A DNA stretch of 64,000 nt from Clostridiales bacterium (GCA_017554745.1 JAFZHS010000021.1:62001-126000), one strand, 5' to 3'. Shown: positions 46,548 to 55,423, numbered from the stretch's first letter. The notes: generated from the letters alone by a model not told the origin. Numbers and translations: made by a program.

Positions 46548-47543
46548 TTAAGCAAGCACTCTGTCTACAGGAGCATATCCTGCAGTCTTTCTGAACTTAA
46601 CATTGCTCTCGAAGCTCTCAAGACAGTCAGAAGGATCGATCCTCTCAAAGTTCAATGTGGCAAGAGCGTCTCTCTTGACCTTTGCGGATACGATCGTAAC
46701 TTCCTCATCGTTGCCCGTAGCAGGATTCAATACCTTATCGACAGCGTGGATGACGACTTCCTTGACAGGAAGGAGCGCGAAAGTATCTCTTGCGACTCTG
46801 AGCATCGTGCTCGACACATAGTCCTGTACGAGATCATAGTAAGCGCTCTTGGAGAAATCCTTCATGACGATCTCGCCGTCAGCCTTCATGTCAGGATACT
46901 CCTTAGGAATGATGTCATCTGACTTGACCTGGAATTCGATCTCGAGCTTCGCAGGATCATCAGTACCGACCTCGAAGCAGCTGCCGTATTCAAGAAGATC
47001 ATCAAAAGGTCCTACTTCAGCGATGACCTTGAAATAAGAATCGATGTCGCCTGCCAGAATGCTCTGTGCGAAAGGCTGGAGGTCCTTCAACTGGCCTGAT
47101 ACCGCGCCGTTTGCGATAGCTTCCCAGTCGATATAACCGTCAGACTGCTTATGTACTGACTTGATGGCTTCGATACCTGCTGCGAACTCCTCGATCTTAG
47201 CCTGTGATGCCTTGATGAGCTCTACATTATTAGCCTTAGCTGCCGGCAATGCCTTTGCCTTGGAAGCGCTCTTTGCCTCGACTTCCTTCTTGGCAGTCTT
47301 CTTGCTCTTTGCGTTCTTGTCCTTATCCTTGCCGGTCAGTCCGCCGACAATGTTCTTAACGTTATTAGTCTTGGTGTAATAAATGCCCGTTCCCGGAATG
47401 CCTACAGTGGTCCTTGCCTGTCCCTTAAGGTTTACAGACTGGCGGAAACCGCTCTTACCAAACGATACGCTGGGTCCCGATTTGCTCAGATTAAGCTTCA
47501 ACCCTTTGCCCAAAGAGATAGATTTGCGGAAATTAAGTCCCAT
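46548..47543 (-). CDS. DUF4236-domain protein
   Basis: A 331-residue protein of unknown function. Residues 1-60 (MGLNFRKSISLGKGLKLNLSKSGPSVSFG) are the DUF4236 signature, predicted to be a small beta-domain; a VGIPGTGIYYTK motif follows. A Lys/Ala-rich linker (about 70-110) leads to a C-terminal part with acidic strands and no membrane segment. GGAGG precedes the start. It lies 33 bp upstream of the LacI-EAL gene on the same strand and may be co-transcribed with it, but no functional link is known. Confidence 0.8.
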   Translation of the reverse strand: MGLNFRKSISLGKGLKLNLSKSGPSVSFGKSGFRQSVNLKGQARTTVGIPGTGIYYTKTNNVKNIVGGLTGKDKDKNAKSKKTAKKEVEAKSASKAKALPAAKANNVELIKASQAKIEEFAAGIEAIKSVHKQSDGYIDWEAIANGAVSGQLKDLQPFAQSILAGDIDSYFKVIAEVGPFDDLLEYGSCFEVGTDDPAKLEIEFQVKSDDIIPKEYPDMKADGEIVMKDFSKSAYYDLVQDYVSSTMLRVARDTFALLPVKEVVIHAVDKVLNPATGNDEEVTIVSAKVKRDALATLNFERIDPSDCLESFESNVKFRKTAGYAPVDRVLA

Positions 47544-47674
47544 ATAACTGCGCCTCCGGAGAAATTGTTAAAGTTATTTTATCACGTTTTTTGCCTTATT
47601 GTTTATTTTAAAGGCATATCGTGTTCTCTTTTTGTGGGAAAACGTTCATTTTGGGGGTGTGGGCGGATGGATTC

Positions 47675-47870
47675 CGGGATGCCGGCGCGTGGACTATTCA
47701 CGGAAGCTTCACGAAAACGGGGCATTCCGTGAAGGAAATTTGCAAAACCACGAGTATTTGCTGAAATCCTTCACGGAAACGCGGCTTTTTGTGAAGGAAT
47801 CAGGAATGGAATTTGCCGGTGCGTAAATCCGTGCGTGATTCGGGCAGTTTTAGGCACGTTTTACGCACTC
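47675..47870 (-). repeat. Dispersed two-hairpin intergenic element, copy 3 (full length, reversed)
   Basis: The reverse complement aligns with copy 1 (23825-24020) from GAGTGCGTAAAAC to GCCGGCATC, including CGCACGGATTTACGCAC, CATTCCTGATT, the CGTGGTTTTGCAAATTTCC linker and both hairpins. On the plus strand these are at 47707-47734 and 47768-47797. Both full copies are 196 bp long. It occupies the gap between the DUF4236 start and the sufB terminator. Confidence 0.85.
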
Positions 47871-47920
47871 CGGGGTTTGCGCACTCCGCAAAACAGAGTC
47901 TGCCGCCCGCATGGTTCCGT

Positions 47921-48007
47921 CCAGTGACGAAAACTGACACGATCCGGGGGCAAAACGTGTCATTTCGCGTCACTGGCGGAGGTAAGTCACCACTCGCGTC
48001 ACTGGCG
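47921..48007. repeat. Palindrome plus direct repeat cluster next to copy 3
   Basis: A 56-bp imperfect palindrome runs from CCAGTGACG (47921) to CGTCACTGG (47976), with inner TGACACG/CGTGTCA arms. The 14-mer TCGCGTCACTGGCG then occurs at 47965-47978 and again at 47994-48007. No gene is present. The pattern differs in sequence from the dispersed element beside it. Its function is unknown. Confidence 0.7.
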
Positions 48008-48034
48008 AAAACGAGCCACCCCCACCACCAACAA

Positions 48035-48063
48035 CAAAAAAGGCCGCCCCGCCCGGGACGGCC
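48035..48063 (-). terminator. Terminator after the SufBC-like operon
   Basis: The minus-strand GGCCGTCCCGGGCGGGGCGGCC (48063-48042) forms a GC-rich stem and is followed by TTTTTTG, 18 bp beyond the sufB-like stop codon. Confidence 0.85.
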
Positions 48064-48080
48064 CGCAAAAAGCAATAATC

Positions 48081-48998
48081 TTACTTGAGGAATCCCTCGA
48101 TGATCTTCTGCTCGGCTTCCTGCTCGCTTAAGCCCAGAGTCATGAGCTTTGTGATCTGCTCGCCGGCGATCTTGCCGATGGCAGCCTCGTGGATCAGGGA
48201 TGCGTCAACGCATGTGGCCTTGAGCTTAGGTGTGGCAACGATAACGCCCTTGTCCATGATGATGGAATCACACTCGGCATGGCCTTTGCACGCAGCATTT
48301 CCGGAGATGTCGATGATGACGTCCTGCTCGGACTCGCCCTTGGCAACACCACGGCTTACAATGTCGCAGACAGAGCCGTCACCGTTGAGATCTACGGTTA
48401 TCTCAGCCTTTGCGGTCTGGTCAAAGTTCGTGAGGATCTTGTCGTGCATGATGAGTGTCGCATCAGGACCGATCTCAGCCTTTGTGATCCTGTAAGTATC
48501 GTTAATTCCTGCGATCTGCGAGGTATCCATATCCATCGTGGAGCCTTCTTCGAGATAGACAACGGTGGTGGGATTCATGAATCTCTTGCCCGTGCCGGTG
48601 CCCTCGCCATAGTGCTTCTCGATGTACTTTACCTTGGAATTCTTTCCGATGTGGAAAGTGTGGATGCCGTCGTGCTGGCTGTCGTGGCCGCCGCAGTTGC
48701 TGATGCCGCAGCCTGCAACGATGACTACGTCACAGTCTTCACCTACGAAGAAATCGTTATAAACACACTCTTTGTGGCCTGATTTGGAGATGATTACCGG
48801 GATGTGGCAGGACTCGTTCTTGGTGCCGTCCTTGAAGTAGACGTTGATGCCGTCGCCTGATTCCCTGGATTCGATCTGGATGTTTGCAGTAGAATTGCGC
48901 GCCTCGCTCGCACCGTTGCTGCGGATGTTGAACGCGCCTACGGGAAGGCTGTCCAGCTCGGCAACTTCTTTGAGCATTCTCTTCTCTAACTCATCCAT
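48081..48998 (-). CDS. Short SufB/SufD-family Fe-S scaffold protein (SmsB-like)
   Basis: A 305-residue SufB/SufD-fold protein, much shorter than the ~460-residue SufB of full suf operons. The beta-helix core includes CGISNCGGHDSQHDGIHTF (about residues 95-113) and later CDIVSRGVAKG and the SufBD core end HEAAIGKIAGEQ. Short SufB with only SufC is the minimal system described in methanogens and clostridia (SmsBC), where B2C2 scaffolds Fe-S clusters. It overlaps the ATPase gene by 8 bp. A sulfur donor (SufS/SufU/IscS) is not in the window. Confidence 0.88.
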   Translation of the reverse strand: MDELEKRMLKEVAELDSLPVGAFNIRSNGASEARNSTANIQIESRESGDGINVYFKDGTKNESCHIPVIISKSGHKECVYNDFFVGEDCDVVIVAGCGISNCGGHDSQHDGIHTFHIGKNSKVKYIEKHYGEGTGTGKRFMNPTTVVYLEEGSTMDMDTSQIAGINDTYRITKAEIGPDATLIMHDKILTNFDQTAKAEITVDLNGDGSVCDIVSRGVAKGESEQDVIIDISGNAACKGHAECDSIIMDKGVIVATPKLKATCVDASLIHEAAIGKIAGEQITKLMTLGLSEQEAEQKIIEGFLK

Positions 48999-49722
48999 TG
49001 CAAGTCACCCCTCCCTGTCCGTGAGCGCAGTCGCATCCGCCTCTGCGTCTCATATTAAGTTCGTCCATGATCTTGGCGGAGTCGTCATATCTGTCGACCA
49101 TGCCTTCCTTGAGGTAAATGATCTTATCTGCGATCTCCAGGATCCTTTCCTGGTGGCTTATGATCAGGATGTTGCCGTTGGTTACGTTTCGGAGGTTCTC
49201 GAAGACCTCGATGAGGCTCTGGAAGCTCCAGAGGTCGATGCCTGCTTCAGGCTCGTCGAAAAGGCTCATCTTGCCGCCTCTTGCGGCAGCCATCGCGATC
49301 TCGATACGCTTCATCTCGCCGCCGGAGAGCGTGTCATTGATCTCTCTGTTCAGGTAATCCATCGGGCAGAGTCCGACCGCTTTGAGGTAAGCGCGGATCT
49401 TGCCGGCACTTCCTTCGGGGCCTGCCGCGATCTTTAAGAGGTCTATGACCTGAAGTCCCTTGAATCTTACGGGCTGCTGGAAGGCAAAGCTCATGCCGAG
49501 ATTGGCCCTCTCGTTGACCGGCAGGTCTGTGATGTCCTGACCGTCAAAGATGATCTTGCCTGACGTGGGCGTGATGATACCCATGATGACCTTCAAAAGC
49601 GTGGATTTGCCGCTTCCGTTAGGTCCCGTAATAGCGACGAATTTGTCATCGATCTTAAGGTTTATGTCCTTAAGGATGTCCTTATCGTCAGCGTGAAAGC
49701 TGATGTTTTGTAATTCGAGCAT
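48991..49722 (-). CDS. SufC-like ABC ATPase with Cys-rich tail (SmsC-like)
   Basis: A 243-residue cytoplasmic ABC ATPase that partners the SufB-like protein. Walker A is GPNGSGKST (about residue 35), the signature is LSGGEMKR and Walker B is MSLFDEPEAGID (about 160). I place the start at 49722 (MLELQNISFH) with GGGGGAAGAG upstream. The C-terminus carries a Cys-containing tail GGCDCAHGQGGVTC, which bacterial SufC normally lacks; it may hold metal or be a redox element. Confidence 0.88.
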   Translation of the reverse strand: MLELQNISFHADDKDILKDINLKIDDKFVAITGPNGSGKSTLLKVIMGIITPTSGKIIFDGQDITDLPVNERANLGMSFAFQQPVRFKGLQVIDLLKIAAGPEGSAGKIRAYLKAVGLCPMDYLNREINDTLSGGEMKRIEIAMAAARGGKMSLFDEPEAGIDLWSFQSLIEVFENLRNVTNGNILIISHQERILEIADKIIYLKEGMVDRYDDSAKIMDELNMRRRGGCDCAHGQGGVTCNG

Positions 49723-49770
49723 ATGCTCTTCCCCCGATCTGACTAATAGGTTTTCCCTATAAGCGTAAAT

Positions 49771-49799
49771 ACTATAAATGGTTCGGCGGTAATTCTCAA
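49771..49799 (-). promoter_or_regulatory. Promoter of the SufCB-like operon
   Basis: On the minus strand TTGAGA (49799-49794) and TATAGT (49776-49771) are 17 bp apart, placing the start of transcription near 49764. A small hairpin ATAGG-GAAA-like-CCTAT lies just downstream (about 49746-49760). The other half of this 213-bp divergent region leads to glmS and has the dyad CTAAAAT-N11-ATTTTAG at 49894-49918. Confidence 0.65.
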
Positions 49800-49935
49800 T
49801 AGTTATTTTCGACATATGACGAAAATTTTTACCCATAGTCTTTGTGAATGATAGTCATACCCAAAAGGTTTCATTCGCGGTTTTCCATATGTGCTAAAAT
49901 ATTTCAATTAAATTTTAGTATGGAGAACCATTCAT

Positions 49936-51786
49936 ATGTGCGGAATAGTCGGTTACACAGGTAAGAAAAAGGCAGCTCCCATCCTCCTGGACGGTCTTGC
50001 CAAACTCGAATACAGAGGTTACGACTCGGCAGGTCTCGCAATAAGAGACGGTGAAGCCAATCCGGTAGTTGTAAAGGCAAAGGGCAGACTTAAAGTCCTT
50101 GCAGAGAAGACCGACGGCGGAGCAGCGCTCAAGGGCACATGCGGCATCGGCCACACAAGATGGGCTACACACGGCGAACCCACGGAAAACAACGCACACC
50201 CCCACATCGTCGATGACTACAACGTCGTAGGCGTACACAACGGCATCATCGAGAACTACCAGGAACTCCGCGACAAGATGATCCGCAAGGGCTACAAGTT
50301 CTATTCTGAGACAGATACCGAAGTCGCCATCAAGACTATCGACTACTACTACAAGAAGTACACACACGACCCGATCGAAGCGCTCGCTAAGACAATGGTC
50401 CGTGTAAGAGGCTCTTACGCTCTCGCGGTAATGTTCAAGGACCACCCGGGCAAGATCTTCGTAGCACGCAAGGATTCTCCCATGATCATCGGCTGCGACA
50501 AGGACGCTTCCTACCTCGCATCCGATATCCCCGCTATCCTCAAGTACACCAGATCCGTCTACTACATCAACGATCTCGAGATGGCGTGCCTCGAAGCAGG
50601 CAGCGTCACCTTCTACAACCTCGACGGCGACACTATCGAGAAGACCCCCACCGAGATCGACTGGGACGCAGAATCAGCTGAAAAGGGCGGCTTCGAGCAC
50701 TTCATGATGAAGGAGATCCACGAGCAGCCCAAGGCAGTCCAGGATACATTAAACTCTGTTATCGTTCCCGACGGCGACTCCTACAGGATCGACCTCTCAG
50801 CTACGAACCTCACGGATGAGGATCTCAAGAGCTTTGAGCAGATCTACATCGTCGCATGCGGTTCCGCTTATCACGTAGGCTGCTGCACACAGTACATCGT
50901 AGAGCAGCTCGCGGGCGTTCCCGTAAGATGCGAGCTCGCTTCCGAATTCAGATACAGAAAGATGCCCCTCAGCAAGAACGCCCTGTGCATCATCATCAGC
51001 CAGTCCGGCGAGACGGCAGATTCACTTGCAGCATTAAGAGGCGCAAAGGCAGACGGCATCAAGACACTTGCCATCGTCAACGTAGTCGGCTCGTCCATCG
51101 CGCGTGAAGCAGACTATGTCCTCTACACTCTCGCAGGCCCCGAGATCTCAGTCGCTACGACCAAGGCATACTCCGCACAGCTCGCAATATGCTATGTTCT
51201 CGCCATCAAGCTCGCCCTCGCAAAAGGCGCCATCACTGAAGATCAGGCAAAAGAACTTGCAGCAGAAGTAATGACGATCCCCGGCAAGATCAATAAGGTC
51301 CTCGAGGACAAAGAGCGTCTCCAGTGGTTTGCCGCAAAGCTCGCAGCACAGAAGGACATCTTCTTCATCGGCCGCGGCATCGACTACGCGATCACAATGG
51401 AAGGAAGCCTCAAGATGAAGGAGATCTCCTACATCCACAGCGAAGCTTACGCTGCAGGTGAACTCAAGCACGGCACGATCAGCCTCATCGAGGAGGGCAC
51501 CTTCGTAATCGGCGTTCTCACGCAGAGCGGCCTTTACGAGAAGACCCTTTCAAACCTTGTCGAGACAAAGGCGAGAGGCGCTTACCTCATGGCCCTCACA
51601 TCTTTCGGAAATTACGCTATCGAGGATTCTGCTGACTTCGTTGTCTATGTCCCGAAGATCAACGAGCTCTTCGCGGCATCACTCGCAGTAGTCCCGCTCC
51701 AGCTTCTGGGCTACTACGTATCCTGCGCAAGAGGTCTCGACGTCGATAAGCCGAGGAACCTCGCGAAAAGCGTTACGGTAGAGTAA
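49936..51786 (+). CDS. glmS: Glucosamine-6-phosphate synthase
   Basis: It makes glucosamine-6-phosphate from fructose-6-phosphate and glutamine, the first step to UDP-GlcNAc. The 616-residue protein has the N-terminal nucleophile Cys2 (CGIVGYTG), the glutaminase signature GHTRWATHGEP, two SIS domains (from about residues 290 and 460, e.g. SQSGETADSL) and the conserved C-terminal AKSVTVE. GGAGA lies upstream. The 149-nt leader shows none of the glmS ribozyme's core sequence found in many Firmicutes. Confidence 0.97.
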   Translation: MCGIVGYTGKKKAAPILLDGLAKLEYRGYDSAGLAIRDGEANPVVVKAKGRLKVLAEKTDGGAALKGTCGIGHTRWATHGEPTENNAHPHIVDDYNVVGVHNGIIENYQELRDKMIRKGYKFYSETDTEVAIKTIDYYYKKYTHDPIEALAKTMVRVRGSYALAVMFKDHPGKIFVARKDSPMIIGCDKDASYLASDIPAILKYTRSVYYINDLEMACLEAGSVTFYNLDGDTIEKTPTEIDWDAESAEKGGFEHFMMKEIHEQPKAVQDTLNSVIVPDGDSYRIDLSATNLTDEDLKSFEQIYIVACGSAYHVGCCTQYIVEQLAGVPVRCELASEFRYRKMPLSKNALCIIISQSGETADSLAALRGAKADGIKTLAIVNVVGSSIAREADYVLYTLAGPEISVATTKAYSAQLAICYVLAIKLALAKGAITEDQAKELAAEVMTIPGKINKVLEDKERLQWFAAKLAAQKDIFFIGRGIDYAITMEGSLKMKEISYIHSEAYAAGELKHGTISLIEEGTFVIGVLTQSGLYEKTLSNLVETKARGAYLMALTSFGNYAIEDSADFVVYVPKINELFAASLAVVPLQLLGYYVSCARGLDVDKPRNLAKSVTVE

Positions 51787-51855
51787 TATCTTCACACCGA
51801 TACAATCATCTAAAGCATATTGCACAAAATCGCTGAACGGTTTTCTATTTGATAA

Positions 51856-52092
51856 TTTGTCAGAAGCCTTGAATTCAATAGTTCTCCTGCCAATACTAAA
51901 GCATTAGCAGTATCGAACAATATTAATACTGTTTTTGCTTGCACAGGAACAATGATCTACAGTTATCATTTGCACATCAATTTTACGAATCCATTTGGAG
52001 ATTGGATAGTAATGCTTAAGAAGGACGAACAGGGTATAGTACAAGAATATAATATTTCTTTTAGTGCATTTTTGGTGTTCTGGGGCGGATAA
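51856..52092 (+). pseudogene. Start-less reading-frame remnant (or 46-residue ORF from 51952)
   Basis: An AT-rich frame is open from just after a TAA at 51853-51855 to TAA at 52090-52092, reading LEFNSSPANTKALAVSNN ... FWGG. No ATG, GTG or TTG occurs before the internal ATG at 51952, so either a short 46-residue protein starts there (AGGA three bases upstream) or this is the C-terminal end of a broken gene. Aromatic, hydrophobic content suggests real coding ancestry. It ends one base before the next gene. I do not recognise the family. Confidence 0.35.
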
Positions 52093-52093
52093 C

Positions 52094-52630
52094 ATGAGAA
52101 AAATAGTTGTTTATATCATCGTTGTGTTAGAAGCAGTAGGCATACTTGTATTAAATATTAGCGCAGGAAAGAAAAAAGCCGATCATTGCGGTGCTGCAAT
52201 TGAAGTGCCTGTTGGAATGCAACTGACCTTGAAACAAGAATATTCTATTACTAATGGTAATAGTTCAGTTGATATTCAAGAAGGGACAATTATTGTTCCT
52301 GGAAGTATCAGAAATAATGAGGTGTCGTTTATTCATGAAGAATCACAGACTAAACTTAATGTATCATGGGACTACTTCAATGAAAAGGATCAATTAATCA
52401 AGTTAAAAAATGAAGCTGAACAAAGGAAACTTGATCAACAGAAAAAATATATAAAACGAGGAGTATTATTGGGTGTTATTGAGTGTAGTTGCTGGATAAT
52501 AATTTCTTGTGTATTATCTTTGATTTGTATTAGGAAACAGTTGTTCACATTATTGATTATATTTCACTGCATTGGATTTTTTTTACTATGTATAGTTTTT
52601 ATATTTAGTTTTATGTATCTATCTACTTAA
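52094..52630 (+). CDS. Small AT-rich membrane protein, unknown
   Basis: A 178-residue protein: one N-terminal membrane segment (about 4-22), an extracellular part of about 80 residues with little homology I know, and two C-terminal membrane segments (about 130-153 and 158-176). The start at 52094 follows GGGGCGG. Codon use is strikingly A/T-rich (AAA, ATA, TTA) compared with the GC-rich neighbours, which points to horizontal acquisition. It sits with the remnant and an inverted repeat in a ~1-kb island between glmS and the Sel1-like gene. Confidence 0.6.
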   Translation: MRKIVVYIIVVLEAVGILVLNISAGKKKADHCGAAIEVPVGMQLTLKQEYSITNGNSSVDIQEGTIIVPGSIRNNEVSFIHEESQTKLNVSWDYFNEKDQLIKLKNEAEQRKLDQQKKYIKRGVLLGVIECSCWIIISCVLSLICIRKQLFTLLIIFHCIGFFLLCIVFIFSFMYLST

Positions 52631-52699
52631 CGAGTTTAACGAATTAACGCCCTGTGAAATGAAAGATAATCAACTGATAACTGGTGCTGAAAATATAAA

Positions 52700-52764
52700 G
52701 ATAATAGGGTCAGACCCCATCAAATTGATTTGTGAAAAATAACCCCGGTATCTGTCCTATTATC
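52700..52764. repeat. Inverted repeat at the edge of the AT-rich island
   Basis: GATAATAGGGTCAGA (52700-52714) and TCTGTCCTATTATC (52751-52764) are near-perfect inverted copies with 36 bases between. The right arm overlaps a second stem, AACCCCGGTA/TATCGGGGTT (52741-52770), that could be a terminator for the small membrane gene. Together they could form alternative stems or be a relic of a mobile element. No transposase is present. Confidence 0.5.
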
Positions 52765-52813
52765 GGGGTTGTCAAGTCTTTAATAGCGGAATTGACGCGT
52801 TTATAATAGTGAC

Positions 52814-54466
52814 ATGGCTAAGCGTAAACCCTACATCTTTATGACACAGGACAAGCTGATCGATCTTTGCAGATACGATATCGGCTGGATCGAGATAGTC
52901 GGCGGCAGTGATCTGGATGCCTATCCGGATTCGGGCTTTGACGTCCAGTGTGAGAACGAATATCCGATGATGTTATCGGACCTTAAGACTGCGCTTAATC
53001 ATTTCGAGGAAGAAAAGCTCTCTTTCGATGACTTCGCTTTTGACTGGTGGTGCCCCGTCACCACATATTTCTATGAAGATCTCTGCCTTGATGAGCTCCT
53101 GGGACCTGATCCCGACAATATCTGCGATCTGCCCCTCCCGCCTCTTCCCGAGACAGATGAAGACATGATCGTCACCATCCTCATAAAGATCGCCAAGATA
53201 GCAGATACTTCCGTAGGTACCGATAATTTCCCGAAGGGCACAGCTTCTGATGCTCTGGATATCCCGGGGCTTCTTAATCTCATCGAGAATTACGAGGAGA
53301 ATAAAGAGCTCCCTCCCGAAGAGCGCACATATACCAAAGACCAGATGCTCGTTTTCCTCAATCACTGGGACAACAGCCTCCTTCTTTCTGACGCGCCCGA
53401 GGACATCATCAACCGCTTCATCCAGTTCACTGATACGCTTTGTGACCAGCATGTTTTCGAAGCGGTCAAGATAAAAGCATTCGCCTGCAGCGGCGGCAAT
53501 TCGGCATATTCCTGCGATTACAGGGAAGCTGTAAGGCTCTTCACGATCCTTCTTAAGGAGTTCGGATTCGGCTACGCCGCCAATGCGCTGGGCTTCATCT
53601 ACTACGACGGCAAACTCACGGGCAGGCCTGACTTTGACAAGGCTTTCTCTTACTTTGCCATCGCTTCAAATTACGGTGTCCCCGAAGCCAAGCTCAAGTT
53701 CGCCGACATGCTCCTTATGGGCGACGCCGGCAATCCTGACCCGATCCTCGCTTACAATATCTACCTTCAGATCTATCACGACGCGAGGATAAGGTTCGAG
53801 AGCGGCGAATACAATTCCAACCTTCCCGAGAGCGCCGTCAGGATCGCAAAGGCCCTCAAGATCTTCCCCGACCAGAAGGTCAAGCGGTTAAAGCTCCTTC
53901 TCGAAGCCACATATTCGTCCTTCGTACGCTACCAGGAGAATAAAGTCTATTCGGATCTCGAGTTTTCTAAGAGCATCCAGCCTGAGATCGACAACGTCAT
54001 AAACGAGTTTACGAACAAGGACCACGTCAAGATCAATACAGGGTGGCAGCTCTTAGGCGACAACGATGTCACCGATGTCTTCGACGACTTCACGGGTCCT
54101 CCGTTCCCTGCTTTCTACACGGCAAACGTCAGGAAGCTCAAGAGCGGCAAACTCAAGTTCACCATCAAGCGTCACTCTATCTTCCCGGGTTCGCCTGCGC
54201 CTCTGTCGCTGTCCGTCCAGCCCTGGCTCTTAAGCGCGGGATTAAGTGACAGGCTCGACTTCACGCTGCCCGGCGAAGCGACCAATGAAGCAATCGAATA
54301 TCTTGCAAGGACAGGCGAAGCGGTCACCTTCGATAAGCTTGCAGTCAATAACGATGCGGAGAAGAGCTTCTCGACTTTCTCGTTCGTCAGGAACGGTGAC
54401 GTAGTCCTGGGATTCGCTTCCAATAAGATCTTCTTCAACAAGCCCACAGGTAAGACTGTCGGATAA
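52814..54466 (+). CDS. Sel1-repeat-containing protein of unknown function
   Basis: A 550-residue cytoplasmic protein. The first ~230 residues are acidic and unrecognised. About residues 245-330 have Sel1-type helical repeats (GYAANALGFIYYDGKLTG..DFDKAFSYFAIASNYG), usually protein-interaction modules. The C-terminal part is a beta-rich segment after about 410. No Shine-Dalgarno is visible; TATAAT (52803-52808) lies 6 bp from the ATG, so the mRNA may start at or near the ATG. Its job is unknown. Confidence 0.7.
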   Translation: MAKRKPYIFMTQDKLIDLCRYDIGWIEIVGGSDLDAYPDSGFDVQCENEYPMMLSDLKTALNHFEEEKLSFDDFAFDWWCPVTTYFYEDLCLDELLGPDPDNICDLPLPPLPETDEDMIVTILIKIAKIADTSVGTDNFPKGTASDALDIPGLLNLIENYEENKELPPEERTYTKDQMLVFLNHWDNSLLLSDAPEDIINRFIQFTDTLCDQHVFEAVKIKAFACSGGNSAYSCDYREAVRLFTILLKEFGFGYAANALGFIYYDGKLTGRPDFDKAFSYFAIASNYGVPEAKLKFADMLLMGDAGNPDPILAYNIYLQIYHDARIRFESGEYNSNLPESAVRIAKALKIFPDQKVKRLKLLLEATYSSFVRYQENKVYSDLEFSKSIQPEIDNVINEFTNKDHVKINTGWQLLGDNDVTDVFDDFTGPPFPAFYTANVRKLKSGKLKFTIKRHSIFPGSPAPLSLSVQPWLLSAGLSDRLDFTLPGEATNEAIEYLARTGEAVTFDKLAVNNDAEKSFSTFSFVRNGDVVLGFASNKIFFNKPTGKTVG

Positions 54467-54567
54467 ACCGCAATCTTCCGCACGTCTGCCTAAGAGCCCT
54501 TACTGTAATATCTTCTGCGTTGGTATATAATTGCGAGTGTTTGCAAATGGGATAGCAGGTGTAAAAA

Positions 54568-55362
54568 GTGGCTCTTAAAAACCGTTCCAGCTTAATAAAG
54601 TCTCTTATCGTTCCGGCTCTTGTCCTGGGCGTTCTTTTGAGCGGCTGCGAGACGGCTGCTACGGATACTTCTTCTGAGAGCTCCGAGACTGAGACATCTG
54701 TAACTGAGACTGTCGCTCCTACTACAAGCGAGACCACCACTGAAACTACTACCGAAGCCACTACTGAAAGCACATCCGATGAGAGAGAGCCTTCCACATC
54801 TGATGACGAATCATCCACGGACGAGACATCCGAAGAACCCCAGAGAGATATCGGCTACGGCTCTTACGGTTTCCTCATCGGCGACATGAGATTCCACTCA
54901 AAGAATGACATCTCCATGATGATCTGTCAGGAAGACGCGACCGTCTACGACTTCGGCGCGAAGAAAAAGTGCGACTGGATCGATGCTTACTACATCAATA
55001 CCGAATACGACATGAAGGCTTTTGACGCGTCTTACCGTTTCCTCGGGTTCTTCAACAACGAGACTTCGGTAAACTTCGATCCTTCCGTCGAGATCGGTCC
55101 GTGGACCACGCCCAAGGGCTCAAACCTCGATCTTTATGTGGCTGAGATAACGATCATTTCGAGGAACCTCGTGATCAAGCTGTGCCCCAAGTATCCCAAC
55201 AATTTTGACTACTATAATGTCTCCATCTGCGGCAGAGGCTACTACTGCTCAGTCGACCAGCTGCAGATGATGGATTTCTTCTTAAGCTATCTTCAGGAAA
55301 ACCCCGGTGTCGATCCTTTAGAGGGCATCATTGAGGCTGAAGATCACACGTACTATTTCTGA
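54568..55362 (+). CDS. Lipoprotein with Ser/Thr-rich linker
   Basis: A 264-residue lipoprotein starting at GTG (AGGTG a few bases upstream). The signal peptide ends in LLSGC at about residue 26. About 65 residues of Ser, Thr and Glu follow (TSETTTETTTEATTES), a typical surface linker. A ~170-residue C-terminal domain of unknown family, rich in Tyr and Phe, ends the protein. A TATAAT at about 54525-54530 may be its promoter. It precedes the ribU riboswitch but is probably a separate unit. Confidence 0.75.
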   Translation: MALKNRSSLIKSLIVPALVLGVLLSGCETAATDTSSESSETETSVTETVAPTTSETTTETTTEATTESTSDEREPSTSDDESSTDETSEEPQRDIGYGSYGFLIGDMRFHSKNDISMMICQEDATVYDFGAKKKCDWIDAYYINTEYDMKAFDASYRFLGFFNNETSVNFDPSVEIGPWTTPKGSNLDLYVAEITIISRNLVIKLCPKYPNNFDYYNVSICGRGYYCSVDQLQMMDFFLSYLQENPGVDPLEGIIEAEDHTYYF

Positions 55363-55388
55363 TTTTCGAAGAGGCTGTTATAACGCCC

Positions 55389-55416
55389 TTTACAATCTTC
55401 ACTTCCAATGTATAAT
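55389..55416 (+). promoter_or_regulatory. ribU promoter
   Basis: TTTACA (55389-55394) and TATAAT (55411-55416) with 16-bp spacing lie directly upstream of the FMN riboswitch. Confidence 0.75.
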
Positions 55417-55423
55417 ATGAACC

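Noticed and set aside
49787..49935. A glmS self-cleaving ribozyme upstream of glmS
   Set aside because: The leader is short and AT-rich and shows none of the ribozyme's conserved core.
52690..52720. A transposon end at GGGTCAGACCCC
   Set aside because: A single short palindrome without a transposase or matching distal end is not enough.
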